This document shows positions 21,761 to 33,681 of a stretch of 64,000 nucleotides of DNA, piece by piece. Source of the stretch: Gnetum montanum (lineage: Eukaryota > Streptophyta > Gnetopsida > Gnetales > Gnetaceae). The stretch's first letter is position 1. Each line of letters starts with the position of its first letter. The notes beneath the pieces are model-generated. The model saw only the letters and a list, made by a program, of their open reading frames with translations, had not been told where the DNA came from and ran no database searches. The stretch is from assembly GCA_015680685.1 (NCBI GenBank), contig MNCI01018363.1:66394-130393 (forward strand). Direction: 5' to 3'. Both the position numbers and the translations under genes were made by a program.

Positions 21761-23900
21761 GTGTGCAAAATGAAATCTAAATCAAGAGTTATCATTCAAT
21801 CTCCAAGCTTTTTGAATTTTTATTTTATAGTTTGCTATTTTGTTTTCCATGCTTGAAGTATGACCCTCATAGCTCTGCAAAGCTCTTTGTAAGGTATTAC
21901 CTTATTACTAAGGAAGATACACAATTGTAGTGACATTTGTATAATTTGCAGTAATATATTACTTTTTGCATTAAAGGTTTCTTTTATTGTGGTTTTTGCA
22001 ATGTAAAAGATACAATGTTATTTAACTATCTTTTGTTTGTTACATTCAAAGAAATTTAAGATAGAATGTTTGTTTTGGGTTTACTCAAGGATGTTAGATG
22101 GATGACATCAGCCTAAGATAATAATGAGGCAAATATAAGGCATACCTGTTGCCCTACTTTGTGTTCTATGTCAGCAATTAGGTTTCAACATTAATGTGAT
22201 ATACATTCTCAAGCAATTTGCCTCATTCATCTCAGGTGTTGCAAGTTTTATATGAGGAAATATTTGCCTCAAAGGTCTTCTTGTCCAAGTAGAGAATATG
22301 GTGGACTAATGGATGTTTAATGAAGTCCATGCATTCCTTTTTTGCTATGACTAGATGGTTTTGTTTTATGCTTCAAGGATTTGGTTTTATTTGTAGAAAT
22401 GGTTGAATATTTCTAATTTTTCTTTTAATTAGATAGTCCAGGTAGATGCCATTTGTTGTTTTTAGATAGTCACTTCATCTTCTTGCAATGCCTATATTTT
22501 ACAAAATTATTGAAGAAGTAGTCACTATATTGGTGGGTATGCCCAATGTATTACCTAGTTATGCATCTTGAATTTAAGATCACTCTGTCTTAATTGAAAT
22601 CTGCTTTCATCTAAGTCAAGGAATGTTCCAGTTTAAATTTTTTTTTACAAATAGATTTTGACAAAACACTAATACACTAGATTAATGATCTACATATAGA
22701 AAATGTTTTTATTCCAAGGTTACTTTGAAATAAGATAACAGGTAATTTTTTTAAAAAATAAATACACTAGTTCTCCACTTCTCTTATTTCTCAAATTTTG
22801 TGGGATAAAAGATATCTTGAATACAATTAGGTTCTCTAATAATTCTATTTTTGTAATGAATAGATAATACAAATCAAATAAAAAACAAAATCATGAAATT
22901 CAATTTTGGAAATTTCATTAATAATAATGGAAAACAAGATTACCTCACAATATGATAAATACAACAAGAAAATAGAGCATTAAATTTTGCAGCTTTGAAA
23001 AAGTGAGAGAAAATAATGCACCTCTAATTGTGCCCCTTTTGCATGAATTCAGATTAGGAAAACAATAGTCTATAATCTCTCAGACTTAACTCAAAATTAG
23101 AAATGAGACTTGAATAAGCCTTAGTATCTACATTCGTAAATTGACAAGATCTTTAAAGGAAAGAAAGGACCTTGTATGAAGAGTGTTTCTCTCCTTTTAC
23201 ATTGCAATATTCCCCTTTTTCTAGTCTATTAATAATATACTTTTCTAAAGTCTTTCTATTAAAGTAATTGCATTGATTAGGTTATTAAAGTAATTCTTGC
23301 TTAGTGTTAGGGAGCATTGCATTCCTATCTTCATGGCATTCCTATCTAAGAAAAAATTAAGTACATAAGACATAAGTTTACACTTTCCTATATCCCTGTT
23401 TCTACAAGTTGATGTAACTCGAAAAGTTTTGATTTATTTAGTGACATAAGATAAAATAATAAAAAAATGAGTTACAAATCATATTGGCAAATCATATTCA
23501 AATAAAAATCCTTTGGCTAGAATTAATTATTAACAATTATTATGATGGGCTGAAAAATTTAAAATTTATGATTTAACTTAATTAAAACATTCTCTTCTAT
23601 TTTTATAAGTGCTAGCCTTATAGAATTCATGTTTGTCATACAAAAGCTTAGTTGCTTGGAAAAAATTTTAACCATATTTTATTTTTATAAAATGGATTTA
23701 TATGTTCACTTGAGTCCTTTTTCATATGTTTAATTTCATAGAGATGTACTCAATCAAGATTATTCATGTTCAGATTAATGTGTGTGTTTCTTTGGCGGCA
23801 TGTGGTTGAAAGTTTTTCTATTAAAATGCTTTCTTTTGTGTACTCAACGAACAGTTCCAATGATGGGACTAGATTGTAATTTTTTTTATTTTGCAGGATT
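21761..23900. other. AT-rich intergenic stretch
   Basis: I see no gene, repeat array or element end here. Short frames have no recognisable motif. Confidence 0.5.
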
Positions 23901-23939
23901 TGTATTTTAGCATCCATTTGACCTTTGTTATGGGACAAT

Positions 23940-24290
23940 TTCATAACTCGACTGATTGAATGGCAGAAAATTTGGAAGCATCTAAAAAGATGCTTGAAGA
24001 ACATAGATCCACTATTCCACTGAACACTTATCAGCGCAAAGGTGTAGAGAGGTGGAATCAAATGCAACATAAGATCAAATGACTTTCTGATCTACCAAAG
24101 AAAAGCTCGCCTACAGGGAAGGAACTGGAAATTTACAAAGCTCACTGTGAGAATATACCATCACTATGGTCACGAATGGGTACGAGAAAAGGGTCTATTG
24201 CAGCGAGACCCATGTATGGGTCGATGACAGCGAGGTTCTGAGGGACGCAAAAGCACTTCTCCGCTGTTTTATTTTTTCCCATTTGTATCC
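23940..24290 (+). pseudogene. Unknown coding-like relic
   Basis: From the ATG at 23960 one frame reads ASKKMLEEHRSTIPLNTY and continues, with a TGA near 24078, to SLWSRMGTRKG. A second frame overlapping its end reads YHHYGHEW and then a Tyr-Glu-Lys-Arg stretch to about 24270 (THVWVDDSEVLRDAKALLR). The composition looks coding but I do not recognise the family. The segment 24166-24270 is similar in DNA to the reverse complement of 10480-10610. It lies just upstream of the receptor kinase relic on the same strand, but nothing shows that it is part of it. Confidence 0.3.
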
Positions 24291-24676
24291 AGCGTAGATG
24301 ACAGGCCTTTTCTAAAAGATAACTAGTCCTCCGGAAACATGGAAGAAAGGCTGCACCTAATAAAATGGGTCAAAAGATATCTATGCACAGATATCGACAC
24401 GTACTAGTAGCAGGGATTAATATCCATAGATTTTCGGACTGTTGAGCACCACAGCTACTCTCCAGTAATTCAAAAATTTGAACCTCCATTAATTCAAAAA
24501 TTTGAACCTTCATTTACGTTGCTTTTTTTACTTTATTTCTTGCCCTTATCCGTGCATCATTAACGGTCGCATCGGTTGGCAAGTTTCTAAGCTATTCTTT
24601 ATGTTATCTCCTTGCAGCAATTTTGTAACCTGTAGTCCTTTCATGTGCTGTTATCTGCTCTGTTGATTGTTTCCAG

Positions 24677-25270
24677 GTTGCAAGAGGTCTTGTAGTAATC
24701 TGAATGTGAGGTACGGGTTTGGCACAGGGAACGAAAGCTGCGGAATTGCCCGGTTTCAGCTTTATGGTTGCGATATCAATCCTTACTTGACTTACGGTGG
24801 CTTGAATATCTTTGTTAATAATATCAGTTATGTAGAAAGACACTTTATAGAGGTTAGCTTGAATAAGTGCGAAGGCTTTTCAAAGCTGAGATCCGAAATT
24901 TCTGTTCCGCTTCAACGCTGCCTCTCAATGCTCCTGCTGACTTTCTAGACTTGGGGATTGCCCGTGTCCTTAAACAGTGCCCAGCAGCGATGAGGGCCAA
25001 GGGTATATGAATTTGTGTGGTACAAGGTTTGTTTTCTTTAATAATGAAACCCACCCTGATTGCAAAGTTGAGTTCACGGTTAGTTGGGTGTCCTGGAAAC
25101 ACGACGTGGTCAGCGTGATGTACAGGTCCCTCAACAACAACAGCTATGGCTATGGCATCCGAGTTATGGAAAACAAGTTTCGTGATAAAGTTGGAGCCTT
25201 CAACATGATTATGGATTTACACGATCAGTGCTCAAATCAAACTCCTCCAACCGCCGTCGTCTTTTACGAG
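24677..25270 (+). pseudogene. WAK-like extracellular exon of receptor kinase relic
   Basis: The exon begins after a TTCCAG acceptor (24675-24676). GCKRSCSNLNVRYGFGTGNE followed by SCGIARFQLYGCD matches the start of the galacturonan-binding domain of wall-associated and LRK10-like kinases, where Cys residues and the YPFG-like turn are conserved. In this family the domain faces the cell wall. A frameshift near 24900-24970 separates the first part from LCGTRFVFFNNETHPDCKVE and a Cys-poor tail. A GTAAAC donor follows at 25271. The signal-peptide exon is not visible upstream. Exons further downstream on the same strand supply the membrane segment and kinase pieces. Confidence 0.5.
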
Positions 25271-26310
25271 GTAAACAACAGATTATTTTATTCGTGATTT
25301 TAGTCGATAGTAGGCAGGTTCGAAAATGTGCATTTCATTCTTTATGGCCTATAAAATTATGGGTTTCATTTTTAACTATTTTCTGGAAACTAAAAACAGG
25401 AAATTTTCGGGGAATATTTCTAAATAAGAAAAATCCCAAAGCATATAAATAAATAAACTGTTATTTCACTGGAAGAATTTATGCTTATCACGATCCATTT
25501 CATAGAAGATCTGTGATCACTGTTTCAAATTCTACGATATCCTTTTCATAAAGCAATGTTGTAGCAAGAGGTTTGTAAGAGGATGGAAAAGATTTGAGAA
25601 AAAAATTAAAGCTTGATCCTCCTCCTCACTGCTGACGCTGGACAACTGGAAGATCCAACTCATTAAAGAGATTAAGGTAACGGGAAGATCCAACTTAATA
25701 AAGAAATTAAGATGATTTAATATAGAATGTATCTTCCTTCGTCTTGAAGTCATACAATGCTACTTTCAAATACAACTTATTTTACAATGAGCAGGGTCTC
25801 CAGTTTTGTCCACCATGTTGTTGCCCAAATTTCTTTTTCTTTTACTAGATAGAACAAAGCCTAACATGTAAGGCTAAACTGAAAGATACTTTGAACCCTC
25901 AGATCCATGTATCTCAATCTTCATAAATAAAATAAAAAACCTGAAGGTTTCTTTACCTTCTCTTGGTGCTTTCTGAATGAACAAGTGTTCCACTTTTCCA
26001 TACCCTAAAATTATTTTTGCTATTGAACTTTTGTACTTCAAACTTTACATGTGCAAATTTTGATGCCCTTACACAGCCGCTTCCTCTGATATCAATTCTA
26101 GTTGAAATTATAAAAATAAATTTCAAAATTTCAACTACACATGTAACATAATTCACTCATGCGTGTTACTTGTATTCCTGGTTTCACACTTGCAGTTGCA
26201 GGGGATCCACTAATAATTATAATATGATAAACTATTTTTAAATTCTATTTATGTTAAGGCTAAAATAATGAAAGAAGAAGAAAATGCAACTGCGAATAAT
26301 TGACGTGCAG

Positions 26311-26570
26311 ATGGATTCAAGGATAACAAGAACTTACCCGTAATCTTAGGAGCTATTGGAGTCTCTAGAGGCCCTGTTCTGCTGCTTATTTTGATTGGGA
26401 CCCTTTTTTGGATAAGAAAGAAAATGAGCACCTCAAATGCAGAGGAAGATGGTGCCCTTGCAAATGACGAAGATGAAATAAAAGTTACCCCTGAATTGCT
26501 CATAACTGCCACCAACAATTTCCGTGAGGATCTCAAGCTTGGCCCAGGCGCTTTTGGTCCAGTATACAAG
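26311..26570 (+). pseudogene. Membrane segment and P-loop exon of receptor kinase relic
   Basis: After a GCAG acceptor (26309-26310) the frame gives a hydrophobic membrane span (VLLLILIGTLFWIRKK), an acidic juxtamembrane stretch, then ELLITATNNFREDLKLG and GPGAFGPVYK. The last is the glycine-rich ATP-binding loop, with the third Gly kept. The layout, membrane span then 'ATNNF', is that of plant receptor-like kinases. The expected GT donor after VYK is GC (26571-26572), either a real GC-AG intron or a mutated site. Confidence 0.75.
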
Positions 26571-26651
26571 GCAATCATTTATTCAATGTTTTATCATGAC
26601 ATTTAAAATGATTTCCACCCAGAAATTTCCTTTAGTTACTGATATTACCGT

Positions 26652-26868
26652 TATTTCAACGGAACTCTGCCAAATGGACAACGAAAAGATATAGCAGTGA
26701 AGAAGCTTGCGTTGGGATCTTCACAAGGACATAAAGAATTCATGAGTGAAATCAAGCTTTTGGTCAAGGTTCAGCATAAAAATCTGGTGACCCTTTTGGG
26801 TGGTTGTATGGACGGCTATCAAAGGTTCCTAGCTGACGAATATTTCTCCAAGGGAAGCCTTATTTTTG
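26652..26868 (+). pseudogene. Kinase N-lobe exon of receptor kinase relic
   Basis: The frame reads GTLPNGQRKDIAVKKLALGS, containing the ATP-anchoring Lys of the VAVK motif, then HKEFMSEIKLLVKVQHKNLV with the alpha-C Glu, and LLGGCMDGYQRFLADEYFSK in the hinge position (usually LLVYEY). The upstream acceptor appears lost: TTTCAA replaces TTTCAG before the exon. A GT at 26869-26870 fits the donor. The next kinase exon is 8.1 kb away, beyond nested retrotransposons. Confidence 0.75.
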
Positions 26869-26901
26869 GTGAAGTCCATTTCCTAAAAATTTTATAGAAT
26901 G

Positions 26902-27312
26902 TTGTTAGTATCCATTCATTTATGTTATTCTTTTTTACGAAATTAATTAAATCTGCAAATTGAAACAACAAAGATAATAAGGAAAAACACAAGAAAATTT
27001 ACGTGAAAACCCCAAAATGGGAAAGGAACCATGGGAACTAATGTAGAGCTCTTTCCTTATCTAGAGAAAGTATCCCAAGGACACAAGTCATCCTTGATAA
27101 CTTTCACAGCTTGTTGCTATTGTTCGGGTAGTGTTTAACACATCTTCCCACCCTTTAATTTATAGGAGAAAACAATGGTCTATTTTTTATTACAAACTTT
27201 AGATAATTTAAAAGACTACTTGAAGCAAAGATTACAAAGCTATCATAACTTAAATTGATATTTCTTCATAGTGATTGACAATTTAATTTTTCACATTAAT
27301 TGATAGTTAACA
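26902..27312 (-). repeat. Copia LTR (left copy, 411 bp)
   Basis: The edges are TGTTAGTATCC and AGTTAACA. On the minus strand it follows a polypurine-like CATGTGGGAGAAT (27328-27313), making it a 3' LTR. Its last ~180 bp recur at 34756-34967. The left neighbour AATGT has no matching partner beyond 34967, so no target duplication is visible. Confidence 0.65.
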
Positions 27313-27968
27313 ATTCTCCCACATGAAGAAAAATCAACAAATCTTCAAGTTAGAGATGCACTTGTTTTGAGTTGCATTTTTTACGTCTCCACTATTTTTA
27401 GTCAATGCATCAGCAATATTTTTCTTGGTGTTAATTATCTACCAATTAATTGAGCCTTCTTCAACAGTATCTCTAATCAAATGGTATTTAATATGAATTT
27501 GTTTTGTTTAGTAATGATAAGCTGAATTTCTTGATAGATGTAAGGCACTTTGGTTGTCACAAAAATTCTGATAACTATCTTGTTTTACACAAAGAAACTA
27601 TAAAAGTCTTCACAATTATAGCATCTCCTTACATGCTTCTGTCAATCCCACATATTCAGATTTTGTAGTGGACAAAGTTACCAAAGCTTGAAGTTTTAAC
27701 ATCTATCTTACTGCACCACGGCCTAAAACAAAAGCATAACCTATAGTTGAACATCTGGTATCTAAATCAGCTGCAAAATGTGCATCCACATAATCACAAA
27801 TATTCAAATCATTATTTCCAAAACATAAGGAGGCAGATTGAGTTTCCTTTAAGTATCTAAGAATCCATTTCATAGCAAGCCAATGGTTCCAATCATAATT
27901 ATTCCTATACCTCCCAATGGTTCCAATCATAATTATTCATATACCTACTAACAACACTTATTGCATAT
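27313..27968 (-). pseudogene. Ty1/copia RNase H end of pol
   Basis: On the minus strand, MKWILRYLKETQSASLCFG (27870-27812) is followed by DYVDAHFAADLDTRCSTIGY, and after a stop by VTLSTTKSEYVGLTEACKEM (27670-27610). These are the conserved blocks of the copia RNase H domain, including the Asp-Ala and Ser-Glu-Tyr motifs that hold the catalytic acids. The enzyme would remove RNA from the RNA:DNA hybrid during reverse transcription. The upstream pol (RT, integrase, gag) is absent, cut off at 27968 by the Ty3 element. A 34-bp duplication (27880-27947) shifts the frame upstream of the ATG. Confidence 0.8.
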
Positions 27969-29120
27969 TGTTGAGGCCACCCTCACCCATGCTAGGCATA
28001 GGGCCTTGACCAACAGTAACTAGTACGTTATTTTATTTATAATCCAAGCATTACTAAATTTAAGCATTAGATAATTAAGAAAAGTACTACCATAAATATA
28101 GATAAGTGTTAGATGACAACCCTCCCATGCTTGCCTGGAGCTATGTTTGAACAAGTTTAATATCACAAAAAATCAGAAGTCGTATAGTATTGACGTATCA
28201 AGTCCTTAAAAAATAAAAAAATAAAAATAAAAAATAAAAAATAAAAAAAAATCTCGACATAAACCATAAAACTTAAGGCTTATTTTTTTGCTCATTTTCT
28301 TATTTTAGTTTTACCACGTTGCGGTTGACATGGCAAAGGCAGTTGGCAGTTTAAGGTTAATGTTTCTCCCGCAAGCCGCTATTTACAATGATTTTTCTAT
28401 TTTGCAGCCAACAGGGTGGGGCACCGATTAGGGCTTTCACTCGCTCTAGCAATGCCTTCCGGCAGCCTTTCTCTGTGGTGAACATCAACAGCAGTTGCAG
28501 GCAGATTGCATATGACAGTGTGCTTGCCCTGCAGTAGCAATTGCTGAATGACGATTTTCTGTTTTCTCAGACATAAATAAATATGTTTTTTTTCTTTTTT
28601 ATTTCTTTTCTGCCCACGTGCCAGAGACCAATGCCCAACAGTGGCGGTGCCAATGTGGACACTGTGAGGGGTATTGGTAGAAGTTTTTCTTTCTACCTAT
28701 AAACAGAAATCTAGCAGAGAGAGGTTGTATGCACAGGCAACACAAATAGCATTAACATCGTTTTATTCTTTATTTATTTGCTTTCAAACAATAGGACAGA
28801 TTTTTCTCTTTGCCATCTCCAAGTGCAAAAGGCGGTGGCAGATAACTTTTACAATTTTCAATATTATTATTTGCATTTTATTTTGAATTATTTATTGTAC
28901 ATTTTTAAATTGCACAAATTATTTAACTTTTCAATATTCTTATTAAATTTAAAGCTTTTAATATTTTGTTTAAAATATTGTTATTATTGTTTTGTCACAT
29001 AGCCCTTTCGAGCTGAGACTATTCTCAGGTTTCCGTACCCATACGGGAGGCGCCCTAGGCTATAGTCTCATAAAATAAGTTTTCACAAGTGTTCGTGTGT
29101 CGAAAATTTACGCATCAACA
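27969..29120 (+). repeat. 5' LTR of element C (1152 bp)
   Basis: The edges are TGTTGAGG and CATCAACA, an imperfect inverted pair. It contains an A/T microsatellite at 28207-28250 and a TATAAACA box at 28698-28705. The bulk matches 33682-34752. Confidence 0.85.
28698..28705 (+). promoter_or_regulatory. TATA-like box in 5' LTR of element C
   Basis: The context CTACCTATAAACAGAAA is conserved at 34376-34383 in the other LTR. Confidence 0.45.
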
Positions 29121-29478
29121 CCCTTTTTGACCCTAAAAGGAGGGATGTTTCTCAACCTTTTCTTTATTTTCCTTTTATGTTTCTTTTTTTTTAGAAAAAA
29201 ATTATTATAATTTCTTTTAATGTTTGTTTTATTTTTGCCTCCCTATTTTCTGTTTTATTGCTCTATTTTAGCTTCATTTTCAAATCTCCAAATTTATATT
29301 CTAGCAATCCTTTTTTTAATTTGTTTTTCTAAAATTTAATTAAGGTGATTTAAATAATTTTACTTTCAATTTACTTTTCTGAAATTTTGTAATTACAATT
29401 TTATTTTTAAAAAAATAAAAAAATAAAAAAAAAATATCATTCAAATGTTTTTTTTCTTTAATTTTCACAGTTTATTAG

Positions 29479-30537
29479 CATTTTACATTTTCTGTTATTT
29501 TTCATTTTATAAGTGACTTTTCTTATGGAACATCTCAACCAATAACTTCTACTCATATCCCTAATCAACCAGCTACTCGTCAATTTACCTTAAGAAAACA
29601 ACGAGCTTTACTTTTTCCAAATTCAATTCCTAAGAAACCTTGGACTAAGATGGTAGCCCATCGACCCCCAGCTCCCTTAGTAAGAAACCCTTTTAATTTT
29701 CATAACTACCATAACATACCAAAATCCCTTCAAAACATAAATCTATTCTTCGATCCTACAACCCCTACGAATGATGCCCACCAACACATACAATGTTTTA
29801 AAACCTTATTAGGGATCTACAACATTATACATAATGATGTGACATGCAGGGTGTTTGTAACAACATTTAGGATCAAGACAACCCAATGGTTCTTAATGTT
29901 TCCTGATGCCTCTATTAACACATGGCAAGAATTCAAAAATAAGTTTTTGAATCAATTTAACAAATTTGCTAGCCCTACTATCGCATCAAACAACTTTACC
30001 AGCCTAAGAAAGCTACTTGGGGAAAATGTTAGGGATTATAACCTTAGATTCCTTCATCAACTTGCCTATGTGCCAAATGAGATGCAACTACAACCAAATG
30101 ATATCCTCAACTTCTATCTCTCTACCATTGATCCATTCTTCGCTTATGCTATCAAATTTGATCCCAACATAAGGGAAATACAAGGTGCAATGTCAAAAGC
30201 TGTGGAATTAGAGCAAATAACCCTTATGAACAACATCCAAACCCAATTTGGGATGATGAGTGTTAGTATCCCTATGCAATCAAACTCACTCCTACCAACT
30301 TTTCAAACGTCTAATGTTATGTCTCAAGTTGTTTCTCCCTTTCAATCAACTCAACCTTTAAGTAATTACTCACAAGGCCCCATGTCCTCTTCATTCTTAC
30401 CATCCAACACTGGTTTGAGCGATGACCAATTAAAAGCCTTAATTCAATCCATTATTAACCCAAACGGGATATCAAATTCTGTTGAACCACCAACCCAATC
30501 TCAAAATCAGATGACCGAAATACTTACTTCACTTTAA
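29479..30537 (+). CDS. Gag core of element C
   Basis: The 295-codon frame from ATG 29650 is intact. The same frame is open upstream to 29479 without another ATG, so the true start may have been lost or may be non-ATG. Residues ~45-120 match the plant retrotransposon gag family: HQHIQCFKTLLGIYN, TTQWFLMFPDASINTWQEFK and KFLNQFNKF, as in 'W--F--LP--SI-TW--L---F---F'. The C-terminal third is rich in Ser, Gln and Pro. Gag builds the virus-like particle. A stop at 30535-30537 separates it from the zinc knuckle, probably a nonsense change. Of all retroelement genes in the window this one is best preserved. Confidence 0.7.
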   Translation, partial: HFTFSVIFHFISDFSYGTSQPITSTHIPNQPATRQFTLRKQRALLFPNSIPKKPWTKMVAHRPPAPLVRNPFNFHNYHNIPKSLQNINLFFDPTTPTNDAHQHIQCFKTLLGIYNIIHNDVTCRVFVTTFRIKTTQWFLMFPDASINTWQEFKNKFLNQFNKFASPTIASNNFTSLRKLLGENVRDYNLRFLHQLAYVPNEMQLQPNDILNFYLSTIDPFFAYAIKFDPNIREIQGAMSKAVELEQITLMNNIQTQFGMMSVSIPMQSNSLLPTFQTSNVMSQVVSPFQSTQPLSNYSQGPMSSSFLPSNTGLSDDQLKALIQSIINPNGISNSVEPPTQSQNQMTEILTSL

Positions 30538-30552
30538 AAACTATCCAATGAA

Positions 30553-31050
30553 GTGGTTGAGCCAAAGAGAAACAATAACAAAAGCTCTATACAACTAGGA
30601 AAACCAAATGCATCAATTAACGATGATTATTGTCATCTTCATAATACGAGACAACATTCTAAAAAGATTTGTCCTCAATTCACGGCATTATATGGTGACA
30701 ATACCCAAGGGCAACAAAATGAAAAAAACCCTATCATGGTCCTTAATGTATCTCATGAGATAGAAAATGAAGAGGTTTCTTCATTAGAACAAGTTATGGT
30801 AGGCGACCCTAACCCACACAACACTCGCTACCACAAAATTAGTGACATTATCAATGCTACACAACAACAAACTAGGAACAATTCCTATAAACCTCCAAAG
30901 AGAAGAGTTCCTAATCAAAACAATGCAAACAACCAATCCGGGTCATCCCAAGTAATTGCCCCATAGCAACCAAACCCTCCTTCTATACTTAGAAGAGTTC
31001 CATCTCAACAAGAAGCTAAAGATGAACATAAGAATTATGATTTGGTTAGG
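30553..31050 (+). pseudogene. Gag C-terminus with zinc knuckle, element C
   Basis: Residues YCHLHNTRQHSKKICPQF (about 30628-30680) give a CxxHxxxxHxxxxC pattern, the variant knuckle of this Ty3 group. Basic and Asn/Gln-rich stretches follow. A TAG at 30964 interrupts the frame, which then runs on to about 31050. In the family this segment binds genomic RNA. Confidence 0.6.
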
Positions 31051-31079
31051 ACTTAAAAAGAGTTAAAGACAACATTTCG

Positions 31080-31577
31080 ATGTATGACCTCCTAAACTTT
31101 AACGAAATGAAAGAAGTGATTTGGGATATGTTTCATATACTTGTAGCCCAAAGAGAAAAATCCCCAATTCTTGAAAGGAAAGTTCACTTTGCAGAAAGTC
31201 CTAACACATTATCAGTACAAAACGTGAATAATTCCATATCTAGCAGAAAGTACCATCCCCCTTTCCTAACCACTTTGATTATTTTAGGAAAGAATGTCCA
31301 TAACTATTTAATGCATTTCAGTGCAATTGTTAGTGTTATGCCTCTTGATGTTTGTAACACTTTAGGAGCACAAATGATATCACAAACTAAAAGTGTGATT
31401 CAACTCGATAGATCTAACGTACCTGTGGTAGGGTTATTAAAAGGAGCAAAGGTACAACTTAAGCAATACCCTACATTTACATGTTATGCAGATATCCTAG
31501 TAGTTGACATGAAACCCACATATGGTGTGCTCTTATCTAGGACTTTTAGAACTAAGTTTGGAGGCTTGTTTAGGTAA
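31080..31577 (+). pseudogene. Degenerate retropepsin of element C
   Basis: Frame-shifted relative to gag by one base. ISMYDLLNF just before and at the start is the usual lead-in. The active-site position reads YLMHFSAIVSVMPLDVC, where the family has an Asp-Ser/Thr-Gly motif before the 'VMPL' block; all three key residues are replaced. Later, YGVLLSRTF sits where ILGR is expected. So the fold is recognisable but the enzyme cannot be active. Confidence 0.6.
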
Positions 31578-31592
31578 GATTTCTCGAAATTA

Positions 31593-32078
31593 TTGATCCT
31601 TATCAAAGGAAAATCTGAATACATGACTATACCCCAAGAACCCTTCTACAAACAAGTAGTAACAACCTTGGATCAACAAAATCAATCTTTGGAAGATCAA
31701 AATGCTAATATTTATGTTGGAGTTATTGAGGTTGAGTGTAGTGAACATGTTGAAAATGACTATGTGAGTGGAACTACAAAAAATCCTATCTCTTATGTAG
31801 ATCCCATCCAACCCTATCAAAGTTCTAGAGAAGGTGAAGAAAACTATGGAGACACCTTGTCTTATCAACAACACGATGGATTGTGTCTAAGTGATCCACC
31901 ACCTTTAGGGGAAGACAAAGATATAAATAAAACCCTACCTGTTAAAACATTTGAAGGTGTGCTAAATTTTAACGACACATCCATGCAACATTCTCCTAGA
32001 AAAGCTATATCCGATGACCCACCAAGACCTAGACCTATCATTGAAACTTATATTAAAGAAAAACTTTATAGAAAATGA
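31593..32078 (+). pseudogene. Protease-RT linker remnant of element C
   Basis: This acidic, Gln/Asp-rich 161-codon frame has no domain. It continues the spacer that normally joins protease to reverse transcriptase. The pol deletion junction must lie near its end, because integrase C-terminal sequence starts within ~20 bp of the stop. Confidence 0.4.
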
Positions 32079-32079
32079 T

Positions 32080-32402
32080 CAAGCAAGATAAAAGTAGGTC
32101 TTGATTTTCATAGTCTTAAGCATCAACAAATTGTTAGGAGACAATTTGATAAAAAATATGCAGCTAAAAATTTTCAAGTAGGTGATCTAGTCCTTAAGAG
32201 GGATAGGGTGTCTGGTCAAACTGGCCCTCAAACTAAGTTTTCACCTATGTGGTCAAGTCCATTCCAAATTGTAGACATCACTGCCCCAAATGTGTTCAAG
32301 GTTGTTGATTTGCAAGGATATAGGTTGAATGAGAATTTTAATGCATTTCATTTGAAACATTTCTACTCAGGTACCCCACGTGGGCATCTGGTAAATTCTT
32401 AG
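32080..32402 (+). pseudogene. Integrase C-terminal fragment of element C
   Basis: FQVGDLVLKRDRVSGQTGPQ is followed by KFSPMWSSPFQIVD and NAFHLKHFY. This is the GPF/Y-type tail of Ty3 integrases, which helps bind DNA ends and chromatin. The catalytic core and HHCC zinc module are absent. The frame is open from about 32080 to TAG 32400. Confidence 0.7.
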
Positions 32403-33681
32403 TTGCATGTTTTCTTCCTCTTTTTCTTTGCATTTCATATGTATATTATTTCATTTTCATATTTTGCTTGCATTTTCATCATTTTTTTCTTAGCATATCA
32501 TTTTAATTATTGTGTTCTTCATATGATTTTAATAATGATTTGTCATTTGAGTTACTGGATATTGGGTCATCTTAACACCATTGGAAAATAATGTAGGTCT
32601 AATATAATTTACTATTACTATCATATAATGCTATAAAATCCGCTTTATATTTTATAAATACTATAACTCGTTCCATTTGATTCTAAGGTTTTAGTTTATT
32701 TGTTATGTTAGATTATGGAGAATTTAACTTATACAAACTTATCATGTTATCATCATGATTATGTGAGTGTAGGATATGTGATGTTGGAGAGTGGTTAGTC
32801 ATAATTACTAGGTGACCTTGGAAAATTCTATCCTTTCCTCTTATAAGCCCAAGCCCTCAGATATGATGATCCATGGCTATCATGTGAACAACAGGGATGA
32901 ACTGTGTTCATTTCTACTTGAGAACCCTTAGCCACCCAGGAGACCTGCTATGATGCTACCAATCAAAGGCACATACACGAGGGTTGAACTACACCATGGG
33001 CAAAGTTTCGAAAAGGACCATGCTCTTTGGAAGTGTAGTTAATCGGCTAGACTCATTTTGGAATTCCTACCTTAAGAATGAAGTACACCATGAGCAAAGT
33101 TCTTTTTGAAAAAATAAAAATAAAACAAAAAAAATGAGGACCGTGTTCTTTGGCAGTGTAATAAATTCTTGAGTGTGATGGGGTCCGGCAGCAATCCTCA
33201 CCCTAACCTCCGTTTCCCCTTTTCAATTTAATTTTTTCAAAAAAATAAAGAAAAACAAAGAAAAATCTGAAAGTCGTGGCTTACTATGATCTAACATAAG
33301 TTTTAGCTCATCCTCCTCATTAAGTTTTGTATAAGTCACTTGCTCAAAATAGTCTGCATACTTTTACCGTTACCTTGTGAGAATATTGAGAATGAGAGCT
33401 TAAGCATATATCTACATATATATATAATTACACATATATATCTATAGATCTTAGTTAAAATAACAATAAATTATATATTTAGGTTTTAATGGTTGTTTGG
33501 ATGGCCTATGTTGGTGTCTCTTTCAATTATTTGGTTATTTTGATAATGTTTAGAACATTATAGTTTACTTTCAAGTTTGCATTTCTTACTTCATTTTGTT
33601 TTTCTTTCCTCATTTGTTGCATTTGCATTCAAAATTTTATAGTCTTTGCACTTGCATGAAATTTGTAGTTTGGGGGCTAAG
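32403..33681 (+). other. Non-coding 3' interior and polypurine tract of element C
   Basis: No protein is recognised. Two related segments (CACCATG(G/A)GCAAAGTT...TCTTTGG(A/C)AGTGTA) occur near 32992-33045 and 33087-33165. The polypurine tract is at 33669-33681. Confidence 0.55.

Noticed and set aside
26249-26578. Minus-strand 109-codon frame
   Set aside because: Antisense shadow of the membrane/P-loop exon of the receptor kinase relic.
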